Counted from the stretch's first letter, positions 1-9,970 are shown. The stretch is DNA of 64,000 nt from Planctomycetota bacterium (GCA_016776905.1 JADHSM010000015.1:1-64000), one strand, 5' to 3'. The notes: generated by a model not told the origin, from the sequence alone. Made by a program: numbers and translations.

Positions 1-146
1 TGGGGCAGCACAGCCCTCATCGCATCGTTCAATGCTGCAATCTTTCCGCCCTCACCCATTGAGGCCGAAGTGTCCAGTAAATAGAATAGATGAAGCTGCC
101 GCCTAGCTATTCCTTCAATCGGTGGACCGACGGGATCATGACTCAT
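1..146 (-). CDS. VWA-domain protein, N-terminal fragment
   Basis: The gene starts with ATG at 146..144 behind AGGTGA and runs off the left edge, so only 48 residues are visible. From about residue 20 they read LFYLLDTSASMGEGGK. This is the first strand and MIDAS loop (DxSxS) of a von Willebrand factor A domain, which binds a divalent metal and usually a protein ligand. The roughly 18 polar residues before it are no signal peptide, so the protein is probably cytoplasmic, like the YegL/TerY group; that grouping is inference. The first MIDAS residues are intact. The gene was not followed beyond the edge. Confidence 0.75.
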   Translation of the reverse strand, partial: MSHDPVGPPIEGIARRQLHLFYLLDTSASMGEGGKIAALNDAMRAVLP

Positions 147-261
147 AATTCACCTCAGAATCTAAAAATGTACCACTACACATTGTTACATATTTATTAT
201 CTATCTTCAGTAATATTTCTTCTCCTCTGTAAGATAACCACTGATCTTATTGGTGAACCTA

Positions 262-291
262 ATTAAACAAAAAGGCCGGTATTCAGCCTTT
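262..291 (-). terminator. Rho-independent terminator after the MFS gene
   Basis: Read on the reverse strand, AAAGGC (291-286) pairs with GCCTTT (276-271) and is followed by further T residues (TTGTTTAATT). It lies about 20 bases past the stop of the reverse-strand transporter gene. The stem is short (6 bp), so confidence is moderate. Confidence 0.5.
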
Positions 292-309
292 GGTCAAGAA
301 ACTTGGAAA

Positions 310-1587
310 TTACTCTCTTTTTTGAGGTAACTTTTTCACCAGCGGGAACTGAATAAAGACTGCGAATAAAATACATACAGATGAAGATATGAGCAGGCTT
401 GGCGGGTATCCGTTTTCATCGAAGCTCCACCCCAGCAATGGGCCGAAAAGTGCAAAGCCGATTCTGACGCCCAAGCTAGAAAGTGAATTGGCTGTCGCTC
501 GCAATTCTGCGGGCACTCTCGAATTCAGGGCTCCTTTGGTCACCACTTGAGTCAGTCCCCGACTGATACTGAAACAAAGACCGATCGCGATTCCACATAT
601 CATGAGCACTGCAGAGGTATCCGGTCCTGAATAGACAAGACCCATGCCGCCATAGCCCACCACGGGCAGGATCCCGATAAAAATCAAGATCGTACGCGGC
701 CCAACTTTGCCCTCTAATCGGGTCGCACCTCTGCCCACCATGCCCACGGTGAGATTATAAAGCGCCCAAATCAGACCGAACCAGACCAATGGTACTTCCA
801 TCGATCGCCAATAACCCTGGAATGCCCACACCGCCATCAAGGTGGTCAATCCATAAGCCACCAACGAAAAGAATGTCCAGCGGAGTAAGGGATCTGTCCG
901 AAAGATCACACGGAGCAATCGGCTTAAATTTTCTCTATGACGATGTTCTAGTTTCCGTCGCGGTGGCTCTACAAGACTCATCGCCACGATCATCGGGATC
1001 CAGGCGACCCATGCATTGACTTGTGCTGGCCAGAGAACCCCACCGAGAACAAGAAGCCCTCCAATTGGAGCAGCGACCGTCTCGCCCACCTGTGACCACA
1101 TCAATTTCTTACCCAGTATTCGACTGTCTTCAGATGATTCGCCGAGAGCTTCACGAGTGTCATAAAGCAGTGCCACATCGCTTCCAGAATAGAAACTATT
1201 TCCCAAAGCGGCCAATAACTCGAAGATGACAAATCCCCAGAAGTTCTCTGATTGCGCCAAAACAGTAAACGCACTTCCGTGAAAAAAGCCCGCGACGACA
1301 AGAGAGGCTTTTCTACCAAAAAGATCTGCGAGATATCCGGAGGGTACTTCTAACAAGACCACCGAGATGGCGAATATGGCCTGTAACTGATAGATCTCCG
1401 TCATGCCCAGTCCGTAGGATTCCATAAAAGGAACCACCACAGGCATCACGATGAGGAACATCCAAAAGAAGTTTAGGCACAGAATCTTCTTGTAGTTCCG
1501 TCGCCACAACGCCACTTGCTCTGGAGAGGAAGAGGGCTTGAGAGAACCCTTCTCCCCATCTGGAAATTCATGGCTTGGGGTCTCCAC
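310..1587 (-). CDS. MFS transporter
   Basis: A 425-residue integral membrane protein of the major facilitator superfamily. After a polar N-terminus of about 30 residues come roughly twelve hydrophobic segments. The loop after the second segment reads GYLADLFGRKASL, a good match to the conserved MFS loop 2-3 motif (GxLaDrxGRkxxl). A basic, charged central loop (about residues 210-230, EPPRRKLEHRHRE) separates the two six-helix halves. Such proteins are proton-coupled or facilitative carriers of the inner membrane; the substrate cannot be told from sequence, though the closest general resemblance is to sugar or drug efflux-type MFS_1 members. It appears monocistronic, with a hairpin terminator downstream. 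Confidence 0.9.
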   Translation of the reverse strand: METPSHEFPDGEKGSLKPSSSPEQVALWRRNYKKILCLNFFWMFLIVMPVVVPFMESYGLGMTEIYQLQAIFAISVVLLEVPSGYLADLFGRKASLVVAGFFHGSAFTVLAQSENFWGFVIFELLAALGNSFYSGSDVALLYDTREALGESSEDSRILGKKLMWSQVGETVAAPIGGLLVLGGVLWPAQVNAWVAWIPMIVAMSLVEPPRRKLEHRHRENLSRLLRVIFRTDPLLRWTFFSLVAYGLTTLMAVWAFQGYWRSMEVPLVWFGLIWALYNLTVGMVGRGATRLEGKVGPRTILIFIGILPVVGYGGMGLVYSGPDTSAVLMICGIAIGLCFSISRGLTQVVTKGALNSRVPAELRATANSLSSLGVRIGFALFGPLLGWSFDENGYPPSLLISSSVCILFAVFIQFPLVKKLPQKRE

Positions 1588-1680
1588 TGGCCTCCACTGT
1601 TCAACTCATGTTGGATATCAATGGCTCCAGCATAAGACGAGAGGGAGAGACCGGGGAGAAAATTGTCTCGAGATCTTGAG

Positions 1681-2505
1681 TCAAACTGACGACTTAACGG
1701 ATTGAAGCTGACCCAACGGAGAAGGATTCATATCAAATCCAGGGATCTTCTCTTGTATCCAATCGACATCGAGACGTCCTGTGATTTTCAGTTGCTCCAC
1801 GACTCCTTGAACCCCGCCACTCCATATCATCCCAACTTGGCCACTCTCTAATTTTTTGAGTAACTTTTTGGAACATGTGGTTTCACGCTTTGATCCCAAC
1901 ACTAACGTCGAAAAACAACCGTCTTCCAAATCGAATCCGAAACGCAATTTTTCGTCATGCATTAAGAGTGGCGCTTTCCCTTGAGCTGCGACCACTTTCG
2001 TCTTCGATATTTTTACCAACTGGTATCCCAAGTGGCTTCCGACACGACGACTATTTTTTCGTGACCAAGCAAAGACGCTCGCGACCAAATCTTTTCTACT
2101 GGAATTCCCAGTCGTGAAAGAAACGAATTCGACTTCCATGCGAACCTGCGGTTGCCATTTCGCGTCGTGAAACCATTCCCCACTTTTCGACAAGACGATG
2201 CCGTTGTTGAAATACCTGCTGAAAGTCCTGCCATCATTGGCCCAACGAAGAGATGCAGAAACCCCCGACTGTACCGGTGGAAACCAATCATCGGCTGCTT
2301 CGGGTTCTTCATCGTCGAACTCATAGATCAGAGTTAAAAAGCCATCTGGAGTGATGGCCTCTTCACTCGCCTGGAACAATTCAAGAATCTTCTCTTGCTG
2401 TTCCTTATTGAGATTCATGACGCTCGAATCTTGAACAGGATTCTCTGGTGGAGTTCCTGATGTCACTAAAACTGACAGTAGACCTGTCAAAATGAGGGTA
2501 TTCAT
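1681..2505 (-). CDS. Secreted protein of unknown function, paralogue A
   Basis: A 274-residue protein with a probable signal peptide (MNTLILTGLLSVLVTSGT). No family recognised. It is a clear paralogue of the gene just upstream at 2709-3575: both have an N-terminal helix of the type KEQQEKILELFQ, a DDW.P motif near residue 70, a GEWFHDA/GQWFHRA motif near residue 110, a W-S-(K/R)-K-x-S-R-R-V-G-S stretch near residue 160, and the C-terminal GQVGMIWSGGV...DVDWI pattern. The beta-rich pattern with a terminal 'extra strand' resembles LamG/DUF1080-like jelly rolls, but that is inference. GGAAGAG lies upstream of the ATG. The 200 bases between the copies could hold its own promoter. Confidence 0.7.
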   Translation of the reverse strand: MNTLILTGLLSVLVTSGTPPENPVQDSSVMNLNKEQQEKILELFQASEEAITPDGFLTLIYEFDDEEPEAADDWFPPVQSGVSASLRWANDGRTFSRYFNNGIVLSKSGEWFHDAKWQPQVRMEVEFVSFTTGNSSRKDLVASVFAWSRKNSRRVGSHLGYQLVKISKTKVVAAQGKAPLLMHDEKLRFGFDLEDGCFSTLVLGSKRETTCSKKLLKKLESGQVGMIWSGGVQGVVEQLKITGRLDVDWIQEKIPGFDMNPSPLGQLQSVKSSV

Positions 2506-2708
2506 ATCTTACTCTTCCATCCCTAAGGCCACCGGGCACTGGCCTCATCATCAGAATCCGACTTACTCTCTTTATTGGACGCTCTCAGTTTCAGTCGTCC
2601 GTCAGAAAAGCGTGGATTCAGCTCACAGGGGGAACGAGGGACACAGATGGAAGGATCCCGTGCCATTTCATTTTCATATGGTATTTATCAAAATAGAAGG
2701 AGGGCGGA

Positions 2709-3575
2709 CTAACTCTTACTCGATTTGGCGGAGGCGGCCTTCTGATGTGCCTTCCAGCGTTTACCAATTTCTGGGATTCTTTTGCCCACCCAGTCAAAGT
2801 CCAACTGGCCTCGGATCGAAATCTCTCCGACGCACATACTGACTTTTCCGCTCCAGACACAGCCCACCTGGCCGGATCCAAGGCCTTTCAGAAATTTACT
2901 ACTCTCTGTCTCAGTGACCGATCGGCCATTCCGGATCACTTGGAATTTACCCGTCTCCAATTGATACCCAAACTTGTGGGGTTCCCGGAAAACGATTTGT
3001 GGCGAAGGTCCCACTGCGCCTGCGGACTTCACTCCGCTAATCCGCATGATCTGATTGCCAAGGTTTGAGCCCACTCGACGAGATAACTTTTTTGACCAGC
3101 CAAATACCGCACAAAAGAAATCTTTTCTTTGGCCGCCGACGAGTGATCTGGCATGTATATCCATGCGGACATTGGGCTCAAAAACAGCCCGATGAAACCA
3201 CTGCCCTTTATCAGCAAAATAGATCGCATCATTAAACCCAACCCGGCTTGCCTCAGACGCTCGACTCCAGCGTACTGTTTGCCCCACGTTGCCAAAAACA
3301 CTGGTTGGGACAGGGGCCCAGTCGTCTCCAAGACTCTCATCGTCCTTCGTGAAATCATAGCTCACTTCGAGAACGCCCTCTGGTGATATCTTTTCAGTCG
3401 TCGTATGGAATAAATCGAGAACTGATTCCTGCTCTTCAGCAGTGAGGACGAATTTCTTCACCTCTGTTTTATCGCCTGGTCCAACATCGTCTTGTCCAAA
3501 TAGGAGAGTCGGCGAAATCAATTGAATGGAAAAAAGTAGACTCAGTACTATTCGAAAAATCGGTACACCATTCAT
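2709..3575 (-). CDS. Secreted protein of unknown function, paralogue B
   Basis: A 288-residue exported protein, tandem paralogue of the 1681-2505 gene. The ATG at 3575 is chosen because it begins a canonical signal peptide (MNGVPIFRIVLSLLFSIQL, cleavage after FGQ) and has GAAGAAGG about 8 bases upstream; an in-frame start 60 bases further up would add a Cys/Arg-rich tail that does not suit export. Shared with its paralogue are the helical segment LTAEEQESVLDLF, DDWAPV, GQWFHRA, WSKKLSRRVGS and GQVGCVWSGKV. The C-terminus is basic (KAHQKAASAKSSKS). Function unknown. The conserved pattern across both copies indicates a real family rather than a chance reading frame. Confidence 0.75.
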   Translation of the reverse strand: MNGVPIFRIVLSLLFSIQLISPTLLFGQDDVGPGDKTEVKKFVLTAEEQESVLDLFHTTTEKISPEGVLEVSYDFTKDDESLGDDWAPVPTSVFGNVGQTVRWSRASEASRVGFNDAIYFADKGQWFHRAVFEPNVRMDIHARSLVGGQRKDFFCAVFGWSKKLSRRVGSNLGNQIMRISGVKSAGAVGPSPQIVFREPHKFGYQLETGKFQVIRNGRSVTETESSKFLKGLGSGQVGCVWSGKVSMCVGEISIRGQLDFDWVGKRIPEIGKRWKAHQKAASAKSSKS

Positions 3576-3705
3576 TTGACAAACCTTCTTCTGTTTCGAT
3601 ATGTGTCGATTCATTCTAAAGCGGAGACAACACACTGCCTAGCCCAATAACCCACAACCACAAGCTTCAGGGTTTAATCTGATCGCTTCTATACTCATAC
3701 ATACA

Positions 3706-6492
3706 TTAGGAAACATTTATGACTTCTGAGGTAGTCACGGATCCTTCGCTCTCCACTCGTTTCTCCATCAGGTAATCTCCTGCTGAATACACCGGCGGAC
3801 TCCATGCTGCGCCAGATCTCAACCGCCATGAATAGATCGTCTCCCTTTCTTCAGGAAGTTTGGGATTCAAACGAATCACTGTAATAATTCGATCAACTTC
3901 CAAAGCAGCAATCTCTGGTAGATGGCTATATGGAGAACGACCATCTAACGATTCCTGTGTCACCGTGATAGGCCAGCCTGGGTACTGTTGAGCTTTGGGA
4001 CTCGTGGGCTGGCTATACCGCGGCCAACACTCAAAGGTGGCAGTACGATTCACATTATCAAGGATCACCAATCCCCACCCCGGGCCTCGGTCATATAAGC
4101 GTGCGGGTTGCTTTCCCGTCACCGTCGGATTTGCTACTGCGAGCACCGTCATGCGATTGCCAAAGCCATCAATATAATCGCCGGTGCCTTTGTGCGGACT
4201 CACGGGCTCACCCCCACCAGCCATAGGGGGATACCAGCGTCGAGGCCAAGTATTTGCAACGGCTGGCCCTGCGAAGGCCACTCCCGCATCCCTGAACTCC
4301 GAAACTCCATAACGAATACAGGAAGCCAAATGCTGATCTCCTGCCAAGTGGATCGCCCGAGCTTTTCGCAAAATCTTCACCGCATCATCTCTTTGAGAAC
4401 GCGGCCACCCACCGGAGTCGCAATCCGCCACAGGGGCTTCGCCTTCAGGCCACTGACCCGGCTTCATTATTGGCAAACCTGGAGTGGCCCCCCCTGTGCT
4501 TCCCTGAGGAAGCGTGGCTACATTGGAAAATGGAGTTTGAGAAAGTAATATTTTCCAATGAGCTCCTCGTTGCCAATCAGTAGCCCAGCGATCGAGAAAT
4601 GTTTCTTGAGCATCTCCCAGCAATTCTAATCCCTTTCGATCGGCATCTACTTTGGGATCGAAGTCTGGGTTTTTAAACCAACCATTGACCACTTGGCCTT
4701 CTGGCAGCGATGGGCGTGGAGCACTTTTAAATTGCCGATCAGAAATGACCGCAATCGATAAGCCTGCATATTCAACACGAGTCGTGTAGACACTGTAGCC
4801 TTCGCCCACAGGCCCTTTGATTTCAGGGGCCGGGAGATGTGATGTTTGGGTTCTGTGGATGGCATTAATCTCACGAGGTGCCAGTTTATATCCTCCCGAA
4901 TCTTGGGCGGACATTTCTCCACTTCGTTTTCCTCTTTTGCCACCCGCCCCCCAAATATTTCCGTGATAGACATCATGATCATCCGGAATGGCCAAGGTCG
5001 GACGGGAGCGTGTCAGTTCTCCAAATGCTCGATACCAACGCAGGTACTTGGTGTGGTAATCCAACATCATTTTCTCAGGCGGATTGAGTTCTGCCCTAGA
5101 TATGTCTCCCTCATAAATCTGATCTCCGGCAAAGCACACGAGGTCTGGATCCTGCTGCAATAATCCATTGGCCACATCTGAATGGGGAAACCAAATAGAA
5201 TTCGAATTCCATTCCAACTCACCTGTGAAATTCTTTACACAAGAAATGAGTCCCACTTTTATGGGGCGCTCTAAGGCGTTTGGTTCTGATCTCAAGAACC
5301 CTTCATAATAACTACTGGAATCATGATCCTGATCATCTCGCATGATCAGATGAACTCGAAAACGTGAGCTCTCCAAATCGAGAAGATCTGGAATATGAAA
5401 ATTAACTGTTCTAGAAAGTGCTTCAAAACTACCCGTAGCACATTGTTGCCAAGAGTATGAAAGTTGATCTTCCGTTTTACTTTTCGGAAGATCCGGACGC
5501 CAAAGCTCTAGGGTGCATGTCTTTATCGAATCGGGAGACACTGGAGCCAGTTGTGCGGTCAGGTTCCATTCCATGACTCTGCGGGCTGATGGAGAATCGG
5601 TGATTGCCGCAGTTATCTTCGAACATGAAGTCGAATATTGAACTCCATAAATGGGCCCAAGGGCTCTTTCCGGAAAAGAAGCCAAGGCAGAACCACTCAC
5701 TTTAAATTGGTCAAAGCCCCAACCTAAATGAGGGCTTGAGGCATCACCCAAATGACTCATCAAACCAAACGAGCCATCGATTTGGCTTGCCACTAATCCC
5801 TTCAAGATGGCGGAACAAACCACCTCTTCAGAGTTCAATAAATAACTGGTCAAAGACGCATTGAAGGTGCCATTGGCTTGAGGAGACAAAGTCAGGCGAA
5901 TGTTCCATGCCGCAACATTTTCAACAGTCTCCCCCACAGGGTTTCCTGAGAACTCCTGCCCAGGCACCGGTAGGACCTGGCCCTCTTTTAAGGGTCCCCC
6001 GATCGACCATGAACTCCCGCCTCCTCCAGTATAAAAATCTCTGAAGCATACTCGTCCATCTGGCTCGACGACCGCTAACAATCCACCATCTCGAGCAGGT
6101 TTATCATGAACAATCGATCGAATTCGATGATCGACCTCTCGGCCCCCGATCCCAAAAATTATTCCGGCATATCCGGAAAAATCCTTCGATTTAGGATCTG
6201 AAGACATATGAACTTTAAGATCGAATACTGAGATTTCTTCAACAGGACTGATCTCTTCTGTGAGCCAAATAGCGGTCCGAATAGGATCTTTCTTTCGAGA
6301 ATTGATGCAGCGAATTTTACCGTCCTGAATCTTCCAGTCCTGTAATCGATTCGCATTCCATTGCTGGCCAATCCAAGTTTGACCAGCCACATCGGGAATG
6401 CTGACTCGACAAGAAGCAGAATCATTCAACAGTTCTTTACCGCTATTCGGGAAGGCGATCAAAGTCATAACTACTGCAAGAAAGACAGGCAT
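3706..6492 (-). CDS. PhoD-like metallophosphatase, large exported form
   Basis: A 928-residue protein with an N-terminal signal peptide (MPVFLAVVMTLIAFPNSG). Residues about 20-270 form a beta-rich N-terminal region of unknown kind. From about 410 on it matches PhoD-like alkaline phosphatases: LISCVKNF, DLVCFAGDQIYEGD, IPDDHDVYHGN, a WKILLSQTPF segment and IHLAGDQHLASC are the expected metal-binding and catalytic positions. PhoD enzymes are Ca/Fe-dependent phosphodi- and monoesterases acting outside the cytoplasm to free phosphate. At over 900 residues it is much longer than Bacillus PhoD (about 580), owing mainly to the N-terminal region. Divergent from the 6561 gene with only 68 bases between, so promoters for both must lie there. 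Substrate unknown. Confidence 0.85.
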   Translation of the reverse strand: MPVFLAVVMTLIAFPNSGKELLNDSASCRVSIPDVAGQTWIGQQWNANRLQDWKIQDGKIRCINSRKKDPIRTAIWLTEEISPVEEISVFDLKVHMSSDPKSKDFSGYAGIIFGIGGREVDHRIRSIVHDKPARDGGLLAVVEPDGRVCFRDFYTGGGGSSWSIGGPLKEGQVLPVPGQEFSGNPVGETVENVAAWNIRLTLSPQANGTFNASLTSYLLNSEEVVCSAILKGLVASQIDGSFGLMSHLGDASSPHLGWGFDQFKVSGSALASFPERALGPIYGVQYSTSCSKITAAITDSPSARRVMEWNLTAQLAPVSPDSIKTCTLELWRPDLPKSKTEDQLSYSWQQCATGSFEALSRTVNFHIPDLLDLESSRFRVHLIMRDDQDHDSSSYYEGFLRSEPNALERPIKVGLISCVKNFTGELEWNSNSIWFPHSDVANGLLQQDPDLVCFAGDQIYEGDISRAELNPPEKMMLDYHTKYLRWYRAFGELTRSRPTLAIPDDHDVYHGNIWGAGGKRGKRSGEMSAQDSGGYKLAPREINAIHRTQTSHLPAPEIKGPVGEGYSVYTTRVEYAGLSIAVISDRQFKSAPRPSLPEGQVVNGWFKNPDFDPKVDADRKGLELLGDAQETFLDRWATDWQRGAHWKILLSQTPFSNVATLPQGSTGGATPGLPIMKPGQWPEGEAPVADCDSGGWPRSQRDDAVKILRKARAIHLAGDQHLASCIRYGVSEFRDAGVAFAGPAVANTWPRRWYPPMAGGGEPVSPHKGTGDYIDGFGNRMTVLAVANPTVTGKQPARLYDRGPGWGLVILDNVNRTATFECWPRYSQPTSPKAQQYPGWPITVTQESLDGRSPYSHLPEIAALEVDRIITVIRLNPKLPEERETIYSWRLRSGAAWSPPVYSAGDYLMEKRVESEGSVTTSEVINVS

Positions 6493-6560
6493 GGTAAATT
6501 CCCTTTATCGAGATGTAGTCCAGTAATTTAATCGACACGTATAGATTCGGAAAACATTAA

Positions 6561-7904
6561 ATGCCCAAACTGAAAATGCTCCGAACTCTGCTAAGAACAT
6601 TCTCGATGATGTTCATGATTATTCTAGTAACACCATCAGGAGTATTATCTGCTTCTAGTGACACCACTCTGGAAAAGGCTGTCTCTGCAAAAAATATTGA
6701 AGAAATTGAAATCGCAGTTGCCAAGCTCGCAATGAATGGAACCGCTATTGATATGGAAGCGGTTATCAATGAAGCGCTTCTCTCTGATCAACCCGAAGTC
6801 GAACAGGCCGCGCTTCGAGGCTTAAAACGGTTATCACCAGGCGTAGGTCTATCTTGGCTCTGCACTCAAGCGAAGGAACATTCTCGCAAGCAAGTGCGTG
6901 ATCTTTTGATGACATATCTTGCCACACGCAAAGATGGCGAGTCATTCAAAGCAGTCCTTCAGGGACTTTATGATCCTGAAGATAGCGTAGTCCTGAGCGC
7001 CATTTCTGCTTTGCTAAAAAAAGACCACAACGGTTGTATCCCTCATTTGATTCGCGCTCTTCGCTTTCAGGAAGATAAAGACAAAGACCTCTCCCTCGTC
7101 GCAGAAAAACTCAGAGAAACAATGAGAGAACTCACTGGAGCAGATCTCTTCGCCGCCTCGGAATGGGATTCATTATGGAAAGGAAATCGCAAAAAACTCG
7201 AGAAGCAAGAAAAGCTTGACCCTTCAAAAATTGTAATGAAGGGCTCCGGTGTAAAAGTGACGCCGCTTAAATTCTTTGGCCACGAACTTGTGAGCCAAAA
7301 AATCGTCTTCATTCTCGATACCAGTATTTCTATGAAAGCCAAGGATCCTAAGGTTGAACTTGAGGGCGTTGGCGAGAAAAATAACCCCGGTAAAGGCACT
7401 GGTGTTAACCGCAAACGAGACCAAGACGACAAGAATGCTGATGACCTTCCAGATTCAAGGATGCGCTTGAGACGAGTTCAAAAAGAACTGAAAAGGATGG
7501 TTCGAGAACTTCCAAAATCATTTCAGTTCTGCCTCATCTCATTCGATGCTGACGTTGAGCAAATGAGCCAACAGCTTCTCAAAGCCAATCCCAATCAAAA
7601 ACGCCGGGCAATGAAGTTTATTGACGGTTTTGACCCCGAAGGATTCACCTCTACTGATCTCGCATTAGATGCGGCATTCGCTATCAATGGCGTTCGCACC
7701 ATCGTTCTACTCTCAGACGGAATGCCTTATCGAGCCGCAAATCCCATCGACGGATCTGCTCTTCTCGATAACATCGATGCCCTCAACCGATTTGAACACA
7801 TCCCCATTCATACGATTGGGTTTAGAGCCACTTCTGGATCCGCCTCTACCTTCCTAGAGGAGCTCTCTAGACGATCTGGCGGGAAATACACCGAGATCCC
7901 TTAA
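6561..7904 (+). CDS. Secreted HEAT-like/VWA-domain protein
   Basis: A 447-residue protein with a signal peptide (hydrophobic stretch about residues 10-30). Residues about 40-200 are helical and repetitive (for example EQAALRGLKRL and DSVVLSAISALLKK), like HEAT/armadillo repeats. The C-terminal half is a von Willebrand A domain: KIVFILDTSISM gives the MIDAS DxSxS loop, GFTSTDLALDAAF supplies the MIDAS threonine, and TIVLLSDGMPY the third metal site. A charged, low-complexity insert (about residues 270-300, KNNPGKGTGVNRKRDQDDKN) sits within the first VWA loop. Such proteins are exported metal-dependent adhesion or scaffold proteins in Planctomycetes; the partner is unknown. The stop is followed by a short GC hairpin (7915-7939) without a T tract. 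Confidence 0.85.
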   Translation: MPKLKMLRTLLRTFSMMFMIILVTPSGVLSASSDTTLEKAVSAKNIEEIEIAVAKLAMNGTAIDMEAVINEALLSDQPEVEQAALRGLKRLSPGVGLSWLCTQAKEHSRKQVRDLLMTYLATRKDGESFKAVLQGLYDPEDSVVLSAISALLKKDHNGCIPHLIRALRFQEDKDKDLSLVAEKLRETMRELTGADLFAASEWDSLWKGNRKKLEKQEKLDPSKIVMKGSGVKVTPLKFFGHELVSQKIVFILDTSISMKAKDPKVELEGVGEKNNPGKGTGVNRKRDQDDKNADDLPDSRMRLRRVQKELKRMVRELPKSFQFCLISFDADVEQMSQQLLKANPNQKRRAMKFIDGFDPEGFTSTDLALDAAFAINGVRTIVLLSDGMPYRAANPIDGSALLDNIDALNRFEHIPIHTIGFRATSGSASTFLEELSRRSGGKYTEIP

Positions 7905-8062
7905 ACCCCTCTGAGCCCCTCTGTATCCACAATAGGGGCCCAAAATCGGGGTCGAATACACTCCGAATATCACCGCCCTGAAATGCCCGGAACTGACTTC
8001 GCGTCTGGCTCGTTTACCCCTTCCTGAGTTTAACGAGAACGCGATCTTGAGGAGCCGGAAGA

Positions 8063-9970
8063 GTGAACCCAATAACCAGCATCATTAATCTGATTACAGA
8101 AATAAAATTGACGCCTGGTCAATACGTCGACATTTATTCTTTTCAGTATAGTTTTCAAGCTGGAATATTTCTATTAACAGCCCTGGTGTTTTTAGGTTAC
8201 TCAAGGTCTGCCAAATTCGATCAAAACAGATTTTTCACTAATTATTGGATCTTACTTTCGATGTATCATATCGGAGCATTCTTAGCACTTCAGGGTGCTA
8301 TAAATTCTGATTTCAATATTCCCCATCAACTCACTTCGACAATCTCACAGTTTTCTCGCTATCTGTCATTCTGCTTTTTCGCAATGGGTATGTCGGAACT
8401 ATTTCTAGAAAAGCGATTTCAAAAAAGCACTATTTTAATTGTTACGGGTTTGTGTGCTTTTGCTGCCTTAGGTTTCCAAATCGCACTTGGATTATCGATA
8501 ATAGAGGATAGATTTTTCTGGAAAGTCGCTCCTCCTAGTTTCATAGCTTCAATTTTGTATCTCGCTGTTGGTTTTTATTTTTGCCCTTGCTTAAACAACC
8601 GATTTAAAAGCAAAAGATCGTTCCTGCCGAACTATTCCCTCAACATACCCATTCTTGCTTACGGGGTAACACATGTATTGTTCACCATTACATTCACACA
8701 CGAGTGGACGCAGGAAACGATACACATCAATTACAACATCGGGACCATTCTGATATCGATACAAATCGTTCTCCAATATCTGATTGGAATAGGACTCTTC
8801 AAATTAGGTCTTTTGCAAGAACAAGCTCGCTCGAAGAAACTCAATGAACATCTACTTAAATCGGAAAACTATGGGCTGGTCGGACAGTTGTCCGCGGGAT
8901 TAGTTCATGACTTCAATAATGTGATGACCATCTTTACATGCAACACTGAAATGGCCAAACATGGTTATCAGCAGGGGTCAAATATCCAAAACTACCTCGA
9001 CAAGATTCTGGAAACTGCGAAAAAAGCCACTGACCTCAATTCCAAACTCTTGAATATCTCCCAACAAAATAAGACCACCGGCAAAGACCATATTCAGTTC
9101 AGTCCGAGAACCGTGATCCAAGATCTTGCGCCTATTCTGGATTCGGCGTTACCCAATGATATAAATTTCAAGTGCCACTATAAAAATCTCCGTGACTTAA
9201 CTATCAAAGGATCAGTATCTGAACTCGAGATGGTTTTGGTGAATCTCGTCATTAACGCTAGGGATTCTTTTTCAGGATTACAAAGTAGATTCAGTCAAAA
9301 CAAGATCACCCTTACGGCTGAATCACACTCGAATAATAAACTCATTATCATTCAAGTCCGGGACAATGGTTCTGGCATGAAACCAGATGTCCTCAAGAAT
9401 GCTCGCGAATTTGGATTTTCCACAAAGGGAGAAAATGGATCTGGCCTGGGGCTGGCCAACGCTCAACGATTTGCAGAAGAGCACTGGGGAACACTCGATA
9501 TCCAGTCCGTATCTTCTCAAACGCATCAGCGCGGAACTGTAATAACAATCCAGCTGCCCACCGCTCCCGAAAAGAAAACCGAAAAATCGAGCAAGCGCAG
9601 TTCTATTTCCGTCTTCAGTGACAATTCAAAACTGTTGAAAAATTGCCTATCCCCTGACTGGGAGATACAAAAATTAAACGCCGAAGATCATGAAATAGTA
9701 AATAGAACAAACGATCTCGACTTGCTCATCATTGATCCAGAATCAGATCTAAAAAAGTCACATGCAGATCAAATCATTCAGGCGAAATCGATTCACCGAT
9801 TCAAAGTCTTACAGATCCGCAATGATTCATCAGATACTCCATACCCAACATGGGATTTCTCAAACGAAACGATAGATAAAAGGCACAGTAAAGGCGAATT
9901 GCATGCCGTAATTCGCAAACTAATCCAGGAGAACCGCTCATACGTGATCAGTGATTTGATCTACGAATAG
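8063..9970 (+). CDS. Membrane histidine kinase with degenerate receiver tail
   Basis: A 635-residue sensor kinase starting at GTG 8063 with AGGAG eight bases upstream. Residues about 20-255 hold six or seven hydrophobic segments, an integral membrane sensor. The transmitter follows: GLVHDFNNVM is the H-box with the phospho-accepting His, LVNLVINARDSF the N-box, VRDNGSGMK the G1 box, and GSGLGLANAQRF the G2 box. This HDFNN type resembles NtrB/hybrid kinases. Residues about 515-625 look like a receiver fold (SISVFSDNSKLL ... DLDLLIIDPESDL) with a possible acceptor Asp but without the usual acidic pair, so it may be degenerate. No partner response regulator is adjacent. Input signal unknown. Confidence 0.88.
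   Translation: MNPITSIINLITEIKLTPGQYVDIYSFQYSFQAGIFLLTALVFLGYSRSAKFDQNRFFTNYWILLSMYHIGAFLALQGAINSDFNIPHQLTSTISQFSRYLSFCFFAMGMSELFLEKRFQKSTILIVTGLCAFAALGFQIALGLSIIEDRFFWKVAPPSFIASILYLAVGFYFCPCLNNRFKSKRSFLPNYSLNIPILAYGVTHVLFTITFTHEWTQETIHINYNIGTILISIQIVLQYLIGIGLFKLGLLQEQARSKKLNEHLLKSENYGLVGQLSAGLVHDFNNVMTIFTCNTEMAKHGYQQGSNIQNYLDKILETAKKATDLNSKLLNISQQNKTTGKDHIQFSPRTVIQDLAPILDSALPNDINFKCHYKNLRDLTIKGSVSELEMVLVNLVINARDSFSGLQSRFSQNKITLTAESHSNNKLIIIQVRDNGSGMKPDVLKNAREFGFSTKGENGSGLGLANAQRFAEEHWGTLDIQSVSSQTHQRGTVITIQLPTAPEKKTEKSSKRSSISVFSDNSKLLKNCLSPDWEIQKLNAEDHEIVNRTNDLDLLIIDPESDLKKSHADQIIQAKSIHRFKVLQIRNDSSDTPYPTWDFSNETIDKRHSKGELHAVIRKLIQENRSYVISDLIYE

Noticed and set aside
7915-7939. Terminator after the HEAT/VWA gene
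   Set aside because: The GCCCCT/AGGGGC stem is only 6 bp and has no T tract; too weak to list.
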